Notes: a model not told the origin generated them from the letters alone. Positions 1 to 6,657 are shown, counted from the first letter of the stretch. The stretch: DNA of 9,166 nt from a bacterium (GCA_026713745.1 JAPONU010000459.1:1-9166); one strand, 5' to 3'. Numbers and translations are program-made.

Positions 1-17
1 GAGCGACGGCGGGGACG

Positions 18-1358
18 TCAGGCGTTGAGCAGCAGGAAGATGCCGGTGATCGTGAAGGCCAGCATCATCACCAGCAACCCGTACTGGGACCGCAGCGCTT
101 TGCGCGGCGAGAACCGGGAGACCGCCTTGTCGTGCGCCAGGACCACGCCCGCCAAGTGGCCCGCAACTGTTGTGAGAGCCTGCACGAGGGCGATCGCCCC
201 GGTGGAGACCAGCAGGTAGTTGACGTCGAAGTGGGCCGTGCCGAACAGGTCGGCGGTCCCGCCGAAGGGGCGCGAGAGCAGGGCCAGGAAGTTCTGACCC
301 TCGAAGATGACCAGCGAGAAGTAGTGCCCCACGTGGTAGGCGAAGGCGATCGGCACGATGGAGGGGGCGAAGTCGGTCAGCATCTTCCGCAGCGGCGTGC
401 GGGTGAGCGCGGCGCCGACCGCCATCGCCGCGATGTACAGCACCACGAAATCGGCCGCGAACTGCAGCAGCCCGAACGTACCGAAGCCGACCGTCTCCCA
501 GCCGAGGCGCGGCCCCAGCAGGCCGCCCCACCACTCGGTACGGGAGATGCCGTCGAAGCTGGTTGTGCCCGGCATCAGCAACAGCACGAAGGTGTGCGGC
601 AGGGTCATGCGCAGGCGTGCCAGACCGACGATCGGGGGGCGAACGGCCAGCCGACCCTTCCCATCGCCGCAGAAGATCCCCATGGCGCCGATGTGGCGGA
701 ACACCACGCCGAACCCCTCGCTCTGGCGTAGCCACTCGCGGCCCCAGAGCGTCGCCCCCGCCAGCATCAGCCCCGAATAGGCGGCGATGGCGATACCGAG
801 CAGGCGGGTCTCCGGCGGGTTGGGGTGCACCAGTTCCAGGGCGGCGAAGCAGAGGATCGTCGCCACACCCAGCCAGCCACTGCGCACCGGGTCGGGTCGC
901 CAGAGCTTGTGTGGCGGCACGTGGCCGAAGAAGCGCCGGCGCACCGCCGCGCCCACCAGAGCCAGCGTCTCCCAGGGGCTGAGGAGGCGCCACACGTCGC
1001 CGAAGACGGCGGAGAGGAACAGCAGCCCCACCCAGACCCCCACGTACACCGCAACCGGGGCGATCGTGGCGTACGCCCCGAGGTCGCCGGCCAGAGAGGC
1101 CCACAGCACCACGACGAACATCGCGAGGCCGAACAGGCGCAGCACGACGGCCAGCCCACCGGCCACCGGCTGAACGGCGTTGGGCAGCGGGCGGGGTGCG
1201 AAGCGGCCTTCCAGCCTTGGCTTCTGCCAGAAGCTGCCGAGCAGCAGGAACGAGACGATCAGAGCAGCGCCCGCCACGTAGGCGAACATCCACACGGGGA
1301 TCGGCAGGTCACCGCGCACACCGATGCCGTGCGCCAGCACGCCTGCGGGAATAGTCAT
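18..1358 (-). CDS. Polytopic membrane protein of unknown function (fenitrothion hydrolase-like family?)
   Basis: A 446-residue integral membrane protein with about ten hydrophobic segments, roughly at residues 22-42, 67-89, 98-118, 162-178, 186-204, 250-265, 290-315, 328-352, 380-407 and 425-443. The start is ATG at 1358, with a GAGG just upstream; the open frame continues further but only through the repeat element and past the neighbouring stop. Near the N-terminus is AHGIGxRGDLPIP. Later come a TTSFDGISRTEWW loop (about 265-277), YHVGHYFS in a membrane segment (His342, His345) and GHLAGVVLAHD (His401, His409). Closely paired histidines in or beside membrane segments could bind a metal or haem, but this is inference. 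From memory, actinobacterial proteins of this design are often labelled 'fenitrothion hydrolase' by automatic annotation; I would not take that as its physiological role. It lies 112 bp downstream of the cupredoxin-like lipoprotein on the same strand, so the two probably act together at the membrane. No clear signal peptide is seen. Confidence 0.7.
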   Translation of the reverse strand: MTIPAGVLAHGIGVRGDLPIPVWMFAYVAGAALIVSFLLLGSFWQKPRLEGRFAPRPLPNAVQPVAGGLAVVLRLFGLAMFVVVLWASLAGDLGAYATIAPVAVYVGVWVGLLFLSAVFGDVWRLLSPWETLALVGAAVRRRFFGHVPPHKLWRPDPVRSGWLGVATILCFAALELVHPNPPETRLLGIAIAAYSGLMLAGATLWGREWLRQSEGFGVVFRHIGAMGIFCGDGKGRLAVRPPIVGLARLRMTLPHTFVLLLMPGTTSFDGISRTEWWGGLLGPRLGWETVGFGTFGLLQFAADFVVLYIAAMAVGAALTRTPLRKMLTDFAPSIVPIAFAYHVGHYFSLVIFEGQNFLALLSRPFGGTADLFGTAHFDVNYLLVSTGAIALVQALTTVAGHLAGVVLAHDKAVSRFSPRKALRSQYGLLVMMLAFTITGIFLLLNA

Positions 1359-1410
1359 CGCCTCGGCGCGAACAGTGCGAACGGCGACAGGCGCAGGCCG
1401 TGCCGCCGAT

Positions 1411-1437
1411 TGGATTCCGGCCTCGGCCGGAATGACG
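1411..1437. repeat. Short palindromic repeat of the 'VIPAEAGIQ' / dRS3-like type
   Basis: The core at 1414-1433 is a perfect inverted repeat: arms ATTCCGGCC and GGCCGGAAT around a TC spacer, flanked by TGG on the left and GACG on the right. Read on the minus strand it would encode S-VIPAEAGIQ-S, the familiar translation signature of a dispersed repeat family found in many bacterial genomes, especially Proteobacteria, and related in form to the neisserial dRS3 repeat (ATTCCC-N8-GGGAAT). It sits in the 112-bp gap between the lipoprotein stop and the membrane protein start. The repeat identity is recognised from memory. Only one copy is present in this window, so its copy number in the genome is unknown. 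It could also fold as a hairpin in the transcript between the two genes. Confidence 0.7.
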
Positions 1438-1470
1438 GAAGGATCGGGCCTGGCATCGGTCAGCGGTTCC

Positions 1471-2286
1471 TCACGAGACCTGCAACTGGAAGAGTTCCCG
1501 GTGCGAGGGATGCAGTTCGGCCTCCCACACGCCGGGCAGATCGGCCTCAAAGGTCAGAGTCACCGTGGCGCCCGGTTCGAGCTGCAGGTACAGGTCGTAC
1601 CCGTGGAGATGGACCTCTTCGGCCACGTCGGAGGTGACACGGACCTCAACCGTGTCGCCGAAGGAGACCTCGTAGCGGCGTTCGGCCTCGATGCGACCGT
1701 CCACCAACGCCACGGCGATGACCACGTCGGCGGCCGGCGCCGCGGGTGGTGGTGGAGGCGGCGGCGGCGCCGTGGTCGGTGGAGGCGCCGCGGTCGTGCT
1801 CGTGGTCGTGGACGGCGGCGGAGGGGGTCCGGGCGGTTCATAGCCACGTGGCGGATCCGGCTCGGTGGCCGGCGGCGGGTCGGGCGGGGGCTCGGTGGCC
1901 GGCGGTTGCGGCTCCGGTGAGGGCGACGGCTCCGTGGTCGACGTGGTGGTCGACGTGGTGGTCGACGGCTCGCCGGGAGAGGGCGGCTCGCTCGGCGCGG
2001 GCGGCGGTGCCTCTGTCGGCGGCGGCGCGCTCGTAGGCGGCGGGGCGGGCACGGGCAGTGCCTCCGGTTCACTCGCGGGCGGAGACGGCGGAGCCTCACT
2101 CGGCTGTGGCGCGGGCGGCGCCTCCGCTTCGGGCACAGGCGGTGGAGACGGGGCCACCGTCGTCGCGGGCGAGGCGGCCTCGGCAGCGCCCGGCTCCGGC
2201 TCGATGGAGCCGCAGCCGCCGACCAGCACGAGGGACACGGCCAGACTGGCGCCGGCAAGGATGCGCCGAAGTGTCACGGTTAGCAT
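1471..2286 (-). CDS. Proline-rich lipoprotein with C-terminal cupredoxin-like domain
   Basis: A 271-residue exported lipoprotein. Residues 1-25 form a lipoprotein signal peptide (RR near the start, a hydrophobic core, lipobox VGGC with Cys25 as lipidation site). Residues 26-186 are a low-complexity linker rich in Pro, Glu, Ser and Thr, including STTTSTTTSTTE and long proline runs, which would span the cell envelope. Residues 187-271 form a compact beta-rich domain with a cupredoxin-like pattern: VEVRVTSD, then EEVHLHGYDLYLQL, then an acidic strand and PGVWEAEL. A classical type I copper site needs His-Cys-His-Met; this domain has His226, His228, His259 and His262 but no cysteine and no late methionine, so a normal blue-copper site is unlikely. 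The start is ATG at 2286, chosen because it puts the signal peptide at the very N-terminus; its ribosome binding site is poor. It probably forms a functional pair with the downstream membrane protein. Family and role beyond this are unknown. Confidence 0.8.
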   Translation of the reverse strand: MLTVTLRRILAGASLAVSLVLVGGCGSIEPEPGAAEAASPATTVAPSPPPVPEAEAPPAPQPSEAPPSPPASEPEALPVPAPPPTSAPPPTEAPPPAPSEPPSPGEPSTTTSTTTSTTEPSPSPEPQPPATEPPPDPPPATEPDPPRGYEPPGPPPPPSTTTSTTAAPPPTTAPPPPPPPPAAPAADVVIAVALVDGRIEAERRYEVSFGDTVEVRVTSDVAEEVHLHGYDLYLQLEPGATVTLTFEADLPGVWEAELHPSHRELFQLQVS

Positions 2287-2383
2287 TCTGGCAGCGGGGA
2301 ACGCCCGATACCTACCCCCCGAGGGCAAGCACACGACCTTGGCGCTTCCCCCGAGGAGCAACGACAGAGGGACGCCACCAGCG

Positions 2384-3589
2384 ATGAGCGAGATCAGCAC
2401 CGACCGGCTCCGAGGCATGACGCGTGATCTGGTCGCCGATATGGGCAGCGACGCTGGCATGGCGACGTTCCGGGGCGAGCAGTTCGACCGGGGATTGGCC
2501 GTCGTCCAGTTCCCGGCAGGCCTGGGCGGGCTCGGGCTGAAGCCGCAGGCCCAGGCCGTCGTTGACGACGAGTTGGCGAACGGCGGGCGCCAGTACCACA
2601 ACCTGGCCGTCAACCCGATCGGCATCGGAATGGGCATGCCCACGGTGCTGGCACACGGCACCGACGAGATGAAGGACCGGCTGCTGCGACCCTGCTTCAC
2701 CGGTGAGGAGATCTGGTGCCAGCTGTTCAGCGAGCCGGGAGCCGGCTCGGACGTGGCCGGACTGGCGGCCCGCGCCGTCCTCGACGGCGAGGAGTGGATC
2801 GTCAACGGCCAGAAGGTGTGGACGACGCTGGCCCACGTGGCGCGCTGGGGGATGCTGCTGGCCCGGACCGATCCCACCCAGCCCAAGCACAAGGGCATGA
2901 CCTACTTCATGATGGACATGCAGGCACCGGGGGTCGAGGTGCGGCCGCTGTTCCAGATCACCGGCGAGGCCGAGTTCAACGAGGTGTTCATGACCGACGT
3001 GCGCATCCCCGACTCCATGCGCATCAGCGCGCGAGGTGAGGGCTGGGGCGGTGCAATCACGACGCTCATGAACGAACGGGTGGCGCTCGGCGGGGGTGTG
3101 CCCGCCAGAGGCTCCGGGAACATCGGGACCCTCGTCAAGGAGTGGATCGACCATGCGCCGGCGCCCGGGACGGCCGCCCATCACCTGGCGCGGGACCGGG
3201 TGAGCAGGCTATGGATCCGCGCCGAACTGCTCCGGCTCACGAACCTGCGCGCCCGCGAGTCTGCGTCGGCGGGCGTGCCGGGCCCCGAAGGGTCGGTCGG
3301 GAAGCTCCTGTCGGCGGAGTTGAACAAGGAGATCCTCGAGTGCGCCGTGGACGTGCGGGGCAGCGGTGGCATGGTGCACGCACACGGCTACCCCATGGTG
3401 CGTCCCGAGCAGGCAGGCGGTTCAGGCTCGTTCGACACGAGCCGCCTGTTCCTACGAGCCCGCGCAAACTCCATCGAGGGCGGCACGTCGGAGATCATGC
3501 GCAACATCCTCGGCGAGCGCGTGCTGGGCCTGCCCAAGGAACCACAGGTGGACCGGGACGTTCCCTGGAGCGACATCCCCCGCAACTGA
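2384..3589 (+). CDS. Acyl-CoA dehydrogenase
   Basis: A 401-residue FAD-dependent acyl-CoA dehydrogenase of normal length, which would introduce the alpha-beta double bond into an acyl-CoA and pass electrons to ETF. The N-terminal helical part runs to about residue 110. The family signature LFSEPGAGSD is at 114-123, in the middle beta domain with WIVNGQKVWTT (138-148). The C-terminal helical domain holds SIEGGTSEIMRNILGERV (363-380); Glu365 aligns with the catalytic base of medium-chain acyl-CoA dehydrogenase (Glu376), with one extra glycine as in many mycobacterial FadE proteins. The start ATG at 2384 was chosen because it gives the family length; AGAGGGA lies about 11 bases upstream, a slightly long spacing. 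The upstream open frame is only the antisense of the proline-rich lipoprotein. It diverges from that lipoprotein across 97 bp and ends in a strong hairpin. The substrate (fatty acid, branched-chain or sterol side chain) cannot be told from sequence. Confidence 0.93.
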   Translation: MSEISTDRLRGMTRDLVADMGSDAGMATFRGEQFDRGLAVVQFPAGLGGLGLKPQAQAVVDDELANGGRQYHNLAVNPIGIGMGMPTVLAHGTDEMKDRLLRPCFTGEEIWCQLFSEPGAGSDVAGLAARAVLDGEEWIVNGQKVWTTLAHVARWGMLLARTDPTQPKHKGMTYFMMDMQAPGVEVRPLFQITGEAEFNEVFMTDVRIPDSMRISARGEGWGGAITTLMNERVALGGGVPARGSGNIGTLVKEWIDHAPAPGTAAHHLARDRVSRLWIRAELLRLTNLRARESASAGVPGPEGSVGKLLSAELNKEILECAVDVRGSGGMVHAHGYPMVRPEQAGGSGSFDTSRLFLRARANSIEGGTSEIMRNILGERVLGLPKEPQVDRDVPWSDIPRN

Positions 3590-3590
3590 G

Positions 3591-3617
3591 GAGGGCCGGA
3601 CTTGAAGTCCGGCCCTC
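3591..3617 (+). terminator. Strong hairpin after the acyl-CoA dehydrogenase stop
   Basis: Perfect 12-bp arms GAGGGCCGGACT (3591-3602) and AGTCCGGCCCTC (3606-3617) with a TGA loop begin one base after the stop codon. No T-run follows, as is common for actinobacterial terminators. It lies between convergent genes and could act in both directions. Confidence 0.7.
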
Positions 3618-3635
3618 GCAAGATTCGATTCCAAT

Positions 3636-3650
3636 GCCCGCTGAGCGGGC
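3636..3650 (-). terminator. Hairpin after the LPXTG protein stop
   Basis: Arms GCCCGC (3636-3641) and GCGGGC (3645-3650) enclose a 3-base loop. On the minus strand the hairpin begins six bases after the TAA stop of the LPXTG gene, followed by a moderately T-rich stretch (ATTGGAATCGAATCTT). It sits back to back with the hairpin serving the opposite gene. Confidence 0.5.
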
Positions 3651-3656
3651 GCTCCG

Positions 3657-4406
3657 TTAGCGGATGGCGGTGCGCACGCGCCGTCCGGCGCCGATCACCA
3701 AGAGGCCGGCCGCCAGGATGCCGGCACCCACGATGACGAGCAGGTTGCTCTCCGAACCGGTCACGGGCAACTCCTCATCGCCCGTGCCGTCCATCGGCTC
3801 CTCATCGCCAGTGCCGTCCATCGGCTCCTCATCGGCCGCGTCGTCCATCTCTTCGCCGGAGTCGTCCATCGGCTCCTCTTCACCGGAGTCGTCCATGGTC
3901 TCGCCGGAGTCGTCCATCGGCTCCTCTTCACCGGAGTCGTCCATGGTCTCGCCGATAGCGATGACCCCGACTGTGGCGAACGACTCGGGATCGGCGAGCG
4001 TGTCGGTGCTCAACCATCCCGCCATGACGACGAGAGCGCCGGCGTCGATGTCGGCCTGCGTGATGCCGGCCGTCCACTCCGTCGTGAAGCTGCCGTCGTC
4101 CCACGTCACGGCGACAACCGCCGCCATGAGGTCCGGACACATGGCAATGGCCTCGGGGGCGCTGGTAAGGGCCAGCGGCGCAGCCGGATCGCCCGCGGCA
4201 CCGGGGCAGGCAACGATGAAGAACGGCGTCGGCTCGGACCAGTTGGCCCCGGCGACCGTCACGGTGACATCACCCACCTCCGCCGGCACGCTGGCCGGGT
4301 CGATCGTGATGGTGGGAAGATGGCCGTCGGCGGCCGCAGGTGATGCCCACAGCATTCCGACCAGCGTCATCACCCCGGCAAGTACGAACAGTCTCTTGAG
4401 CTTCAT
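3657..4406 (-). CDS. Secreted LPXTG cell-wall-anchored protein with acidic repeat linker
   Basis: A 249-residue exported surface protein. Residues 1-27 are a Sec signal peptide (KLKR, hydrophobic core, ASPAAADG with a likely cut after AxA). Residues 31 to about 150 form a beta-rich domain with two cysteines (Cys67, Cys90) that could make a disulfide; its pattern of strands (ITIDPASVPAEVG, VTVTVAGANW, WDDGSFTTEW) recalls the Ig-like fold of neocarzinostatin-type proteins, but this is only a resemblance. Residues 154-212 are a very acidic linker of EEPMDDSG, ETMDDSG and EEPMDGTGD units. The C-terminus is a textbook sorting signal: LPVTG (213-217), a hydrophobic helix (221-240) and a basic tail (RRVRTAIR). 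A class-A/E-type sortase would be needed; none is in the window. ATG at 4406 was preferred over an ATG eight codons upstream because a strong GGGAGAGG lies about six bases before it and the signal peptide then begins properly. Ligand and role unknown. Confidence 0.85.
   Translation of the reverse strand: MKLKRLFVLAGVMTLVGMLWASPAAADGHLPTITIDPASVPAEVGDVTVTVAGANWSEPTPFFIVACPGAAGDPAAPLALTSAPEAIAMCPDLMAAVVAVTWDDGSFTTEWTAGITQADIDAGALVVMAGWLSTDTLADPESFATVGVIAIGETMDDSGEEEPMDDSGETMDDSGEEEPMDDSGEEMDDAADEEPMDGTGDEEPMDGTGDEELPVTGSESNLLVIVGAGILAAGLLVIGAGRRVRTAIR
3772..3825. repeat. 27-bp tandem repeat (two copies) in the acidic linker
   Basis: Copies at 3772-3798 and 3799-3825 differ at one base (cccgtg versus ccagtg). 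Each encodes one nine-residue EEPMDGTGD unit of the LPXTG protein linker, and a degenerate third unit follows. The repeat length is a multiple of three, so copy-number change would keep the frame. Confidence 0.85.
3853..3948. repeat. 48-bp perfect tandem repeat (two copies) in the acidic linker
   Basis: The copies at 3853-3900 and 3901-3948 are identical by eye. Each encodes 16 residues of alternating ETMDDSG and EEEPMDDSG units. Identity at synonymous positions suggests a recent duplication or ongoing homogenisation. Confidence 0.9.
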
Positions 4407-4444
4407 CGTGCGCCTCTCCCGATGGGACACTCCAACGGGGTGAG

Positions 4445-4450
4445 ATCATA
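4445..4450 (-). promoter_or_regulatory. Candidate -10 element for the LPXTG protein gene
   Basis: On the minus strand this reads TATGAT, five of six matches to TATAAT, in an otherwise very GC-rich stretch. It would place transcription start about 30 bases before the ATG at 4406. No convincing -35 is visible 16-18 bases upstream. Confidence 0.4.
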
Positions 4451-4511
4451 GCGCGTGCGAACCGCCCGGACCGGGGAGCACACTACGAGAATTTGGGGAC
4501 AGAACTGGGGA

Positions 4512-4535
4512 TTTCCACTGGATAACCAGGGGAAA
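4512..4535 (-). terminator. Hairpin after the MDR oxidoreductase stop
   Basis: The arms TTTCCACTGG (4512-4521) and CCAGGGGAAA (4526-4535) pair with one mismatch around an ATAA loop. On the minus strand the hairpin begins three bases after the TGA of the oxidoreductase gene and is followed by a fairly T-rich tail containing AGTTCTGTCC. It is the most AT-rich part of this gap. Confidence 0.5.
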
Positions 4536-4538
4536 CGG

Positions 4539-5573
4539 TCACAGCCGCAGCAGTTGCTTACCCTCGTTGGCCCCGCTGAACAGCCGGAGGAACGTACGCG
4601 GGATCTTCTCGAACCCCTCCTGGGTGTCGACGCGGTAGGCGATCTCGCCCGCCTCGACCCAGCGCCGCAGATCCACCGAGGCCTCCGGGAGCCTGTCCAG
4701 GAAATCCCACAGCAGCAGTCCCTGGATCGAGGCGCGCCGGACGATCAGCTGGAACAGGTTGCGGGGCCCGGGTCGTGCCTCGGCGTCGTTGTAGCCCGAG
4801 ATCAGCCCACACAGCGCGATGCGGGCACCGAACGCCAGGTTGTCCAGCACCGCCTCGAGGGCGGCGCCGCCCACGTTCTCGAAGTACACGTCCACGCCGT
4901 CGGGACAGGTCCGGCGCAGGCGGGAACCGAGGTCTTCGTTCTTGTAGTCGATGGCGGCGTCCAGCCGCGCCTCGGTCAGCAGCCAGCGACACTTCTCGGC
5001 ACCGCCGGCGATGCCCACGACACGGCAGCCCTTGATGCGGGCGATCTGCGCAGCCACCGAGCCGGTCGCCCCCGCCGCTCCCGACACCACGACGGTGTCG
5101 CCGGGTTCGGGACGGCCCACGTCCAGCAGCCCCACGTATGCCGTCATGCCCGTGCTGCCGAGCGGGCCCAGCAACATCTCGGCGGGCATGCCGGCGGGGA
5201 CCCGGCGGTAACCCCGGCCGGCGGTCTCGGCAGACCAGCGGCCGGTCACGTATTCCGACCAACCCATCATCCCGAAGACCACGTCGCCGGCGACATAGTC
5301 GGGGTCGTTCGACGCCACTACCTCCGCCAGGCCGGGCGCCCGCATCGGCGCACCGACTTCCACCGGCGCCACGTAACTCTCCCGCTCGTCCATCCAGCCG
5401 CGCATGGCGGGCTCGAAGGACAGCCACCGGACACGGGCCAACACCTCCCCCGGTCCGATCTCCGGAACGGGCCGCTCAACCAGCTCGAAGTCCGACTCCG
5501 ACACCATCCCCAGCGGCCGCCGGGCCAGCAGCCATTGCCGGTTCCCTGCTGCGATGTCCTCGCCTGCCGCCAT
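4539..5573 (-). CDS. NADP-dependent medium-chain (zinc-free) oxidoreductase, PTGR/CurA-like
   Basis: A 344-residue cytosolic oxidoreductase of the MDR superfamily, leukotriene B4 dehydrogenase / prostaglandin reductase / CurA subgroup. These enzymes typically reduce the C=C bond of alpha,beta-unsaturated carbonyl compounds with NADPH. The N-terminal substrate domain covers about residues 1-130 (DFELVERPVPEIGPGEVL, LSFEPAMRGWM). The Rossmann domain has VSGAAGATGSVAAQIARIKG (163-182), then GCRVVGIAGG with the usual EKC, and DVYFENVGG (228-236), all classic for the subgroup. The C-terminal GFEKIPRTFLRLFSGANEGK also fits. No structural zinc cysteine cluster is present. The start ATG at 5573 has GGAG about six bases upstream and gives the normal family length; the open frame extends upstream but antisense to the SDR gene. 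It diverges from the SDR gene across 90 bp. The substrate is unknown. Confidence 0.9.
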   Translation of the reverse strand: MAAGEDIAAGNRQWLLARRPLGMVSESDFELVERPVPEIGPGEVLARVRWLSFEPAMRGWMDERESYVAPVEVGAPMRAPGLAEVVASNDPDYVAGDVVFGMMGWSEYVTGRWSAETAGRGYRRVPAGMPAEMLLGPLGSTGMTAYVGLLDVGRPEPGDTVVVSGAAGATGSVAAQIARIKGCRVVGIAGGAEKCRWLLTEARLDAAIDYKNEDLGSRLRRTCPDGVDVYFENVGGAALEAVLDNLAFGARIALCGLISGYNDAEARPGPRNLFQLIVRRASIQGLLLWDFLDRLPEASVDLRRWVEAGEIAYRVDTQEGFEKIPRTFLRLFSGANEGKQLLRL

Positions 5574-5618
5574 CTCGCGCTCCGATCGGTGCCATCCGGA
5601 AGCCGTAACATGATCGCC

Positions 5619-5632
5619 GGCATCGAGATGCC
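5619..5632. promoter_or_regulatory. Perfect inverted repeat in a divergent promoter region (possible operator)
   Basis: GGCATC and GATGCC flank a GA spacer, midway in the 90-bp region between the divergent MDR and SDR genes. The size and position would suit a dimeric repressor controlling both genes, but no matching regulator is encoded in the window and such short palindromes arise by chance in GC-rich DNA. Confidence 0.25.
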
Positions 5633-5663
5633 TGCGAGCGATGACGGATGATAGGGGAGGCCC

Positions 5664-6593
5664 ATGGCCAGGCTCTGCGAAGGACGGGTGGCCGTCGTCA
5701 CCGGGGCGGGACGCGGCATAGGCCGCGAGCACGCGCTGATGCTCGCCGCCGAGGGCGCCAAGGTGGTCGTAAACGACCTCGGGGGCGACGCCGCCGGCGG
5801 GGGTATGGACATCACCCCGGCCCAGCAGGTGGTCAACGAGATCGTCGCCTCCGGCGGCGAGGCGGTCACCAACGGCGACGACGTCAGCGACTTTCACCAG
5901 GCCAAGGACATGATCCATCAGGCCATCGACACCTTCGGGGGTCTCGACATCCTCATCAACAATGCCGGGATCCTGCGGGATCGCATGGTCTTCTCCATGT
6001 CCGAGAGCGACTGGGACGCGGTGATGGCCGTCCACCTCAAGGGCACGTTCGGCCCCACCCATCACGCCGCCGCGTGGTGGCGCCAGCAGGCGAAGTCCGG
6101 TGCCGAGCTCGACGCCAGAGTCATCAACACGTCCTCGCCCTCGGGCATCTACGGAAACGTCGGCCAAACCAACTACGGGGCCGCCAAGGCCGGGATCGCC
6201 GCCTTCAGCGTGATCTGCGCCATGGAGTTGGCTCGCTACGGGGTCACGGTGAACTGCCTGGCCCCCAACGCGCTCACCCGCCTCACAATCCCCATCGTGG
6301 GCGAGGAGAACGCGCCGCAGCTGGCCGAGTCGTGGTCACCTCGCTGGATCGCCGTGATTGCCACCTGGCTCGCCTCTCCGGAGGCCGCGGGCGTGACGGG
6401 CCGCGTGTTCCACGTGAACGGCAAGCAGCTCGGAATCGCCGAGGGCTGGCGGCTCGGCCCGATCACCGACCAGCCCGACGACCCGGCGCAGCTCGGCGAG
6501 GTCGTGCGCTCGCTGATGGCCGACGCCCGCCTCAACGTCGACATGGGCGGCCTCGAGACAGAGGGTCCGGGCCGCCCGTCCAAGACCATCTAG
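5664..6593 (+). CDS. Short-chain dehydrogenase/reductase (3-hydroxyacyl-CoA dehydrogenase-like)
   Basis: A 309-residue classical-type SDR, somewhat longer than the usual 250. The NAD(P)-binding motif TGAGRGIG is at 13-20, NDLGGD at 37-42 (an acidic residue after the second strand favours NAD+), and NNAG at 99-102 followed by ILRDRM. The catalytic residues are Ser158, Tyr171 and Lys175 (YGAAK). The combination NDLGG plus NNAGILRDRM resembles the dehydrogenase domain of peroxisomal multifunctional enzyme type 2 (HSD17B4) and its actinobacterial relatives, which oxidise (3R)-hydroxyacyl-CoA. A C-terminal extension beyond residue 250 (WRLGPITDQ) is also seen in that group. The start ATG at 5664 has a strong AGGGGAGG a few bases upstream. 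It diverges from an MDR reductase, and an acyl-CoA dehydrogenase lies two genes further back, consistent with acyl-CoA metabolism. The precise substrate is inferred only. Confidence 0.92.
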   Translation: MARLCEGRVAVVTGAGRGIGREHALMLAAEGAKVVVNDLGGDAAGGGMDITPAQQVVNEIVASGGEAVTNGDDVSDFHQAKDMIHQAIDTFGGLDILINNAGILRDRMVFSMSESDWDAVMAVHLKGTFGPTHHAAAWWRQQAKSGAELDARVINTSSPSGIYGNVGQTNYGAAKAGIAAFSVICAMELARYGVTVNCLAPNALTRLTIPIVGEENAPQLAESWSPRWIAVIATWLASPEAAGVTGRVFHVNGKQLGIAEGWRLGPITDQPDDPAQLGEVVRSLMADARLNVDMGGLETEGPGRPSKTI

Positions 6594-6657
6594 CGGATCG
6601 CCGGCGCTCGCGGGACGTTGTGTTGGTGCACTCGGGAGACTGTCCGGGGATCCACCC

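Noticed and set aside
825..1637. Plus-strand open frames opposite the membrane protein gene
   Set aside because: They are rich in Arg, His, Gln and Gly with no domain pattern, as expected for antisense of a hydrophobic GC-rich gene.
1865..2383. Possible Gly/Ser-rich N-terminal extension of the acyl-CoA dehydrogenase
   Set aside because: It is the antisense of the Pro-rich lipoprotein linker. The dehydrogenase has its normal family length from the ATG at 2384.
3618..3640. GATTCGATTCC resembling a tRNA T-arm
   Set aside because: No acceptor stem, anticodon arm or D-arm can be formed around it; the region is explained by two terminator hairpins.
5574..6167. N-terminal extension of the MDR oxidoreductase to a 542-residue protein
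   Set aside because: The extension is antisense to the SDR gene. ATG at 5573 has a good ribosome binding site and gives the usual family length.
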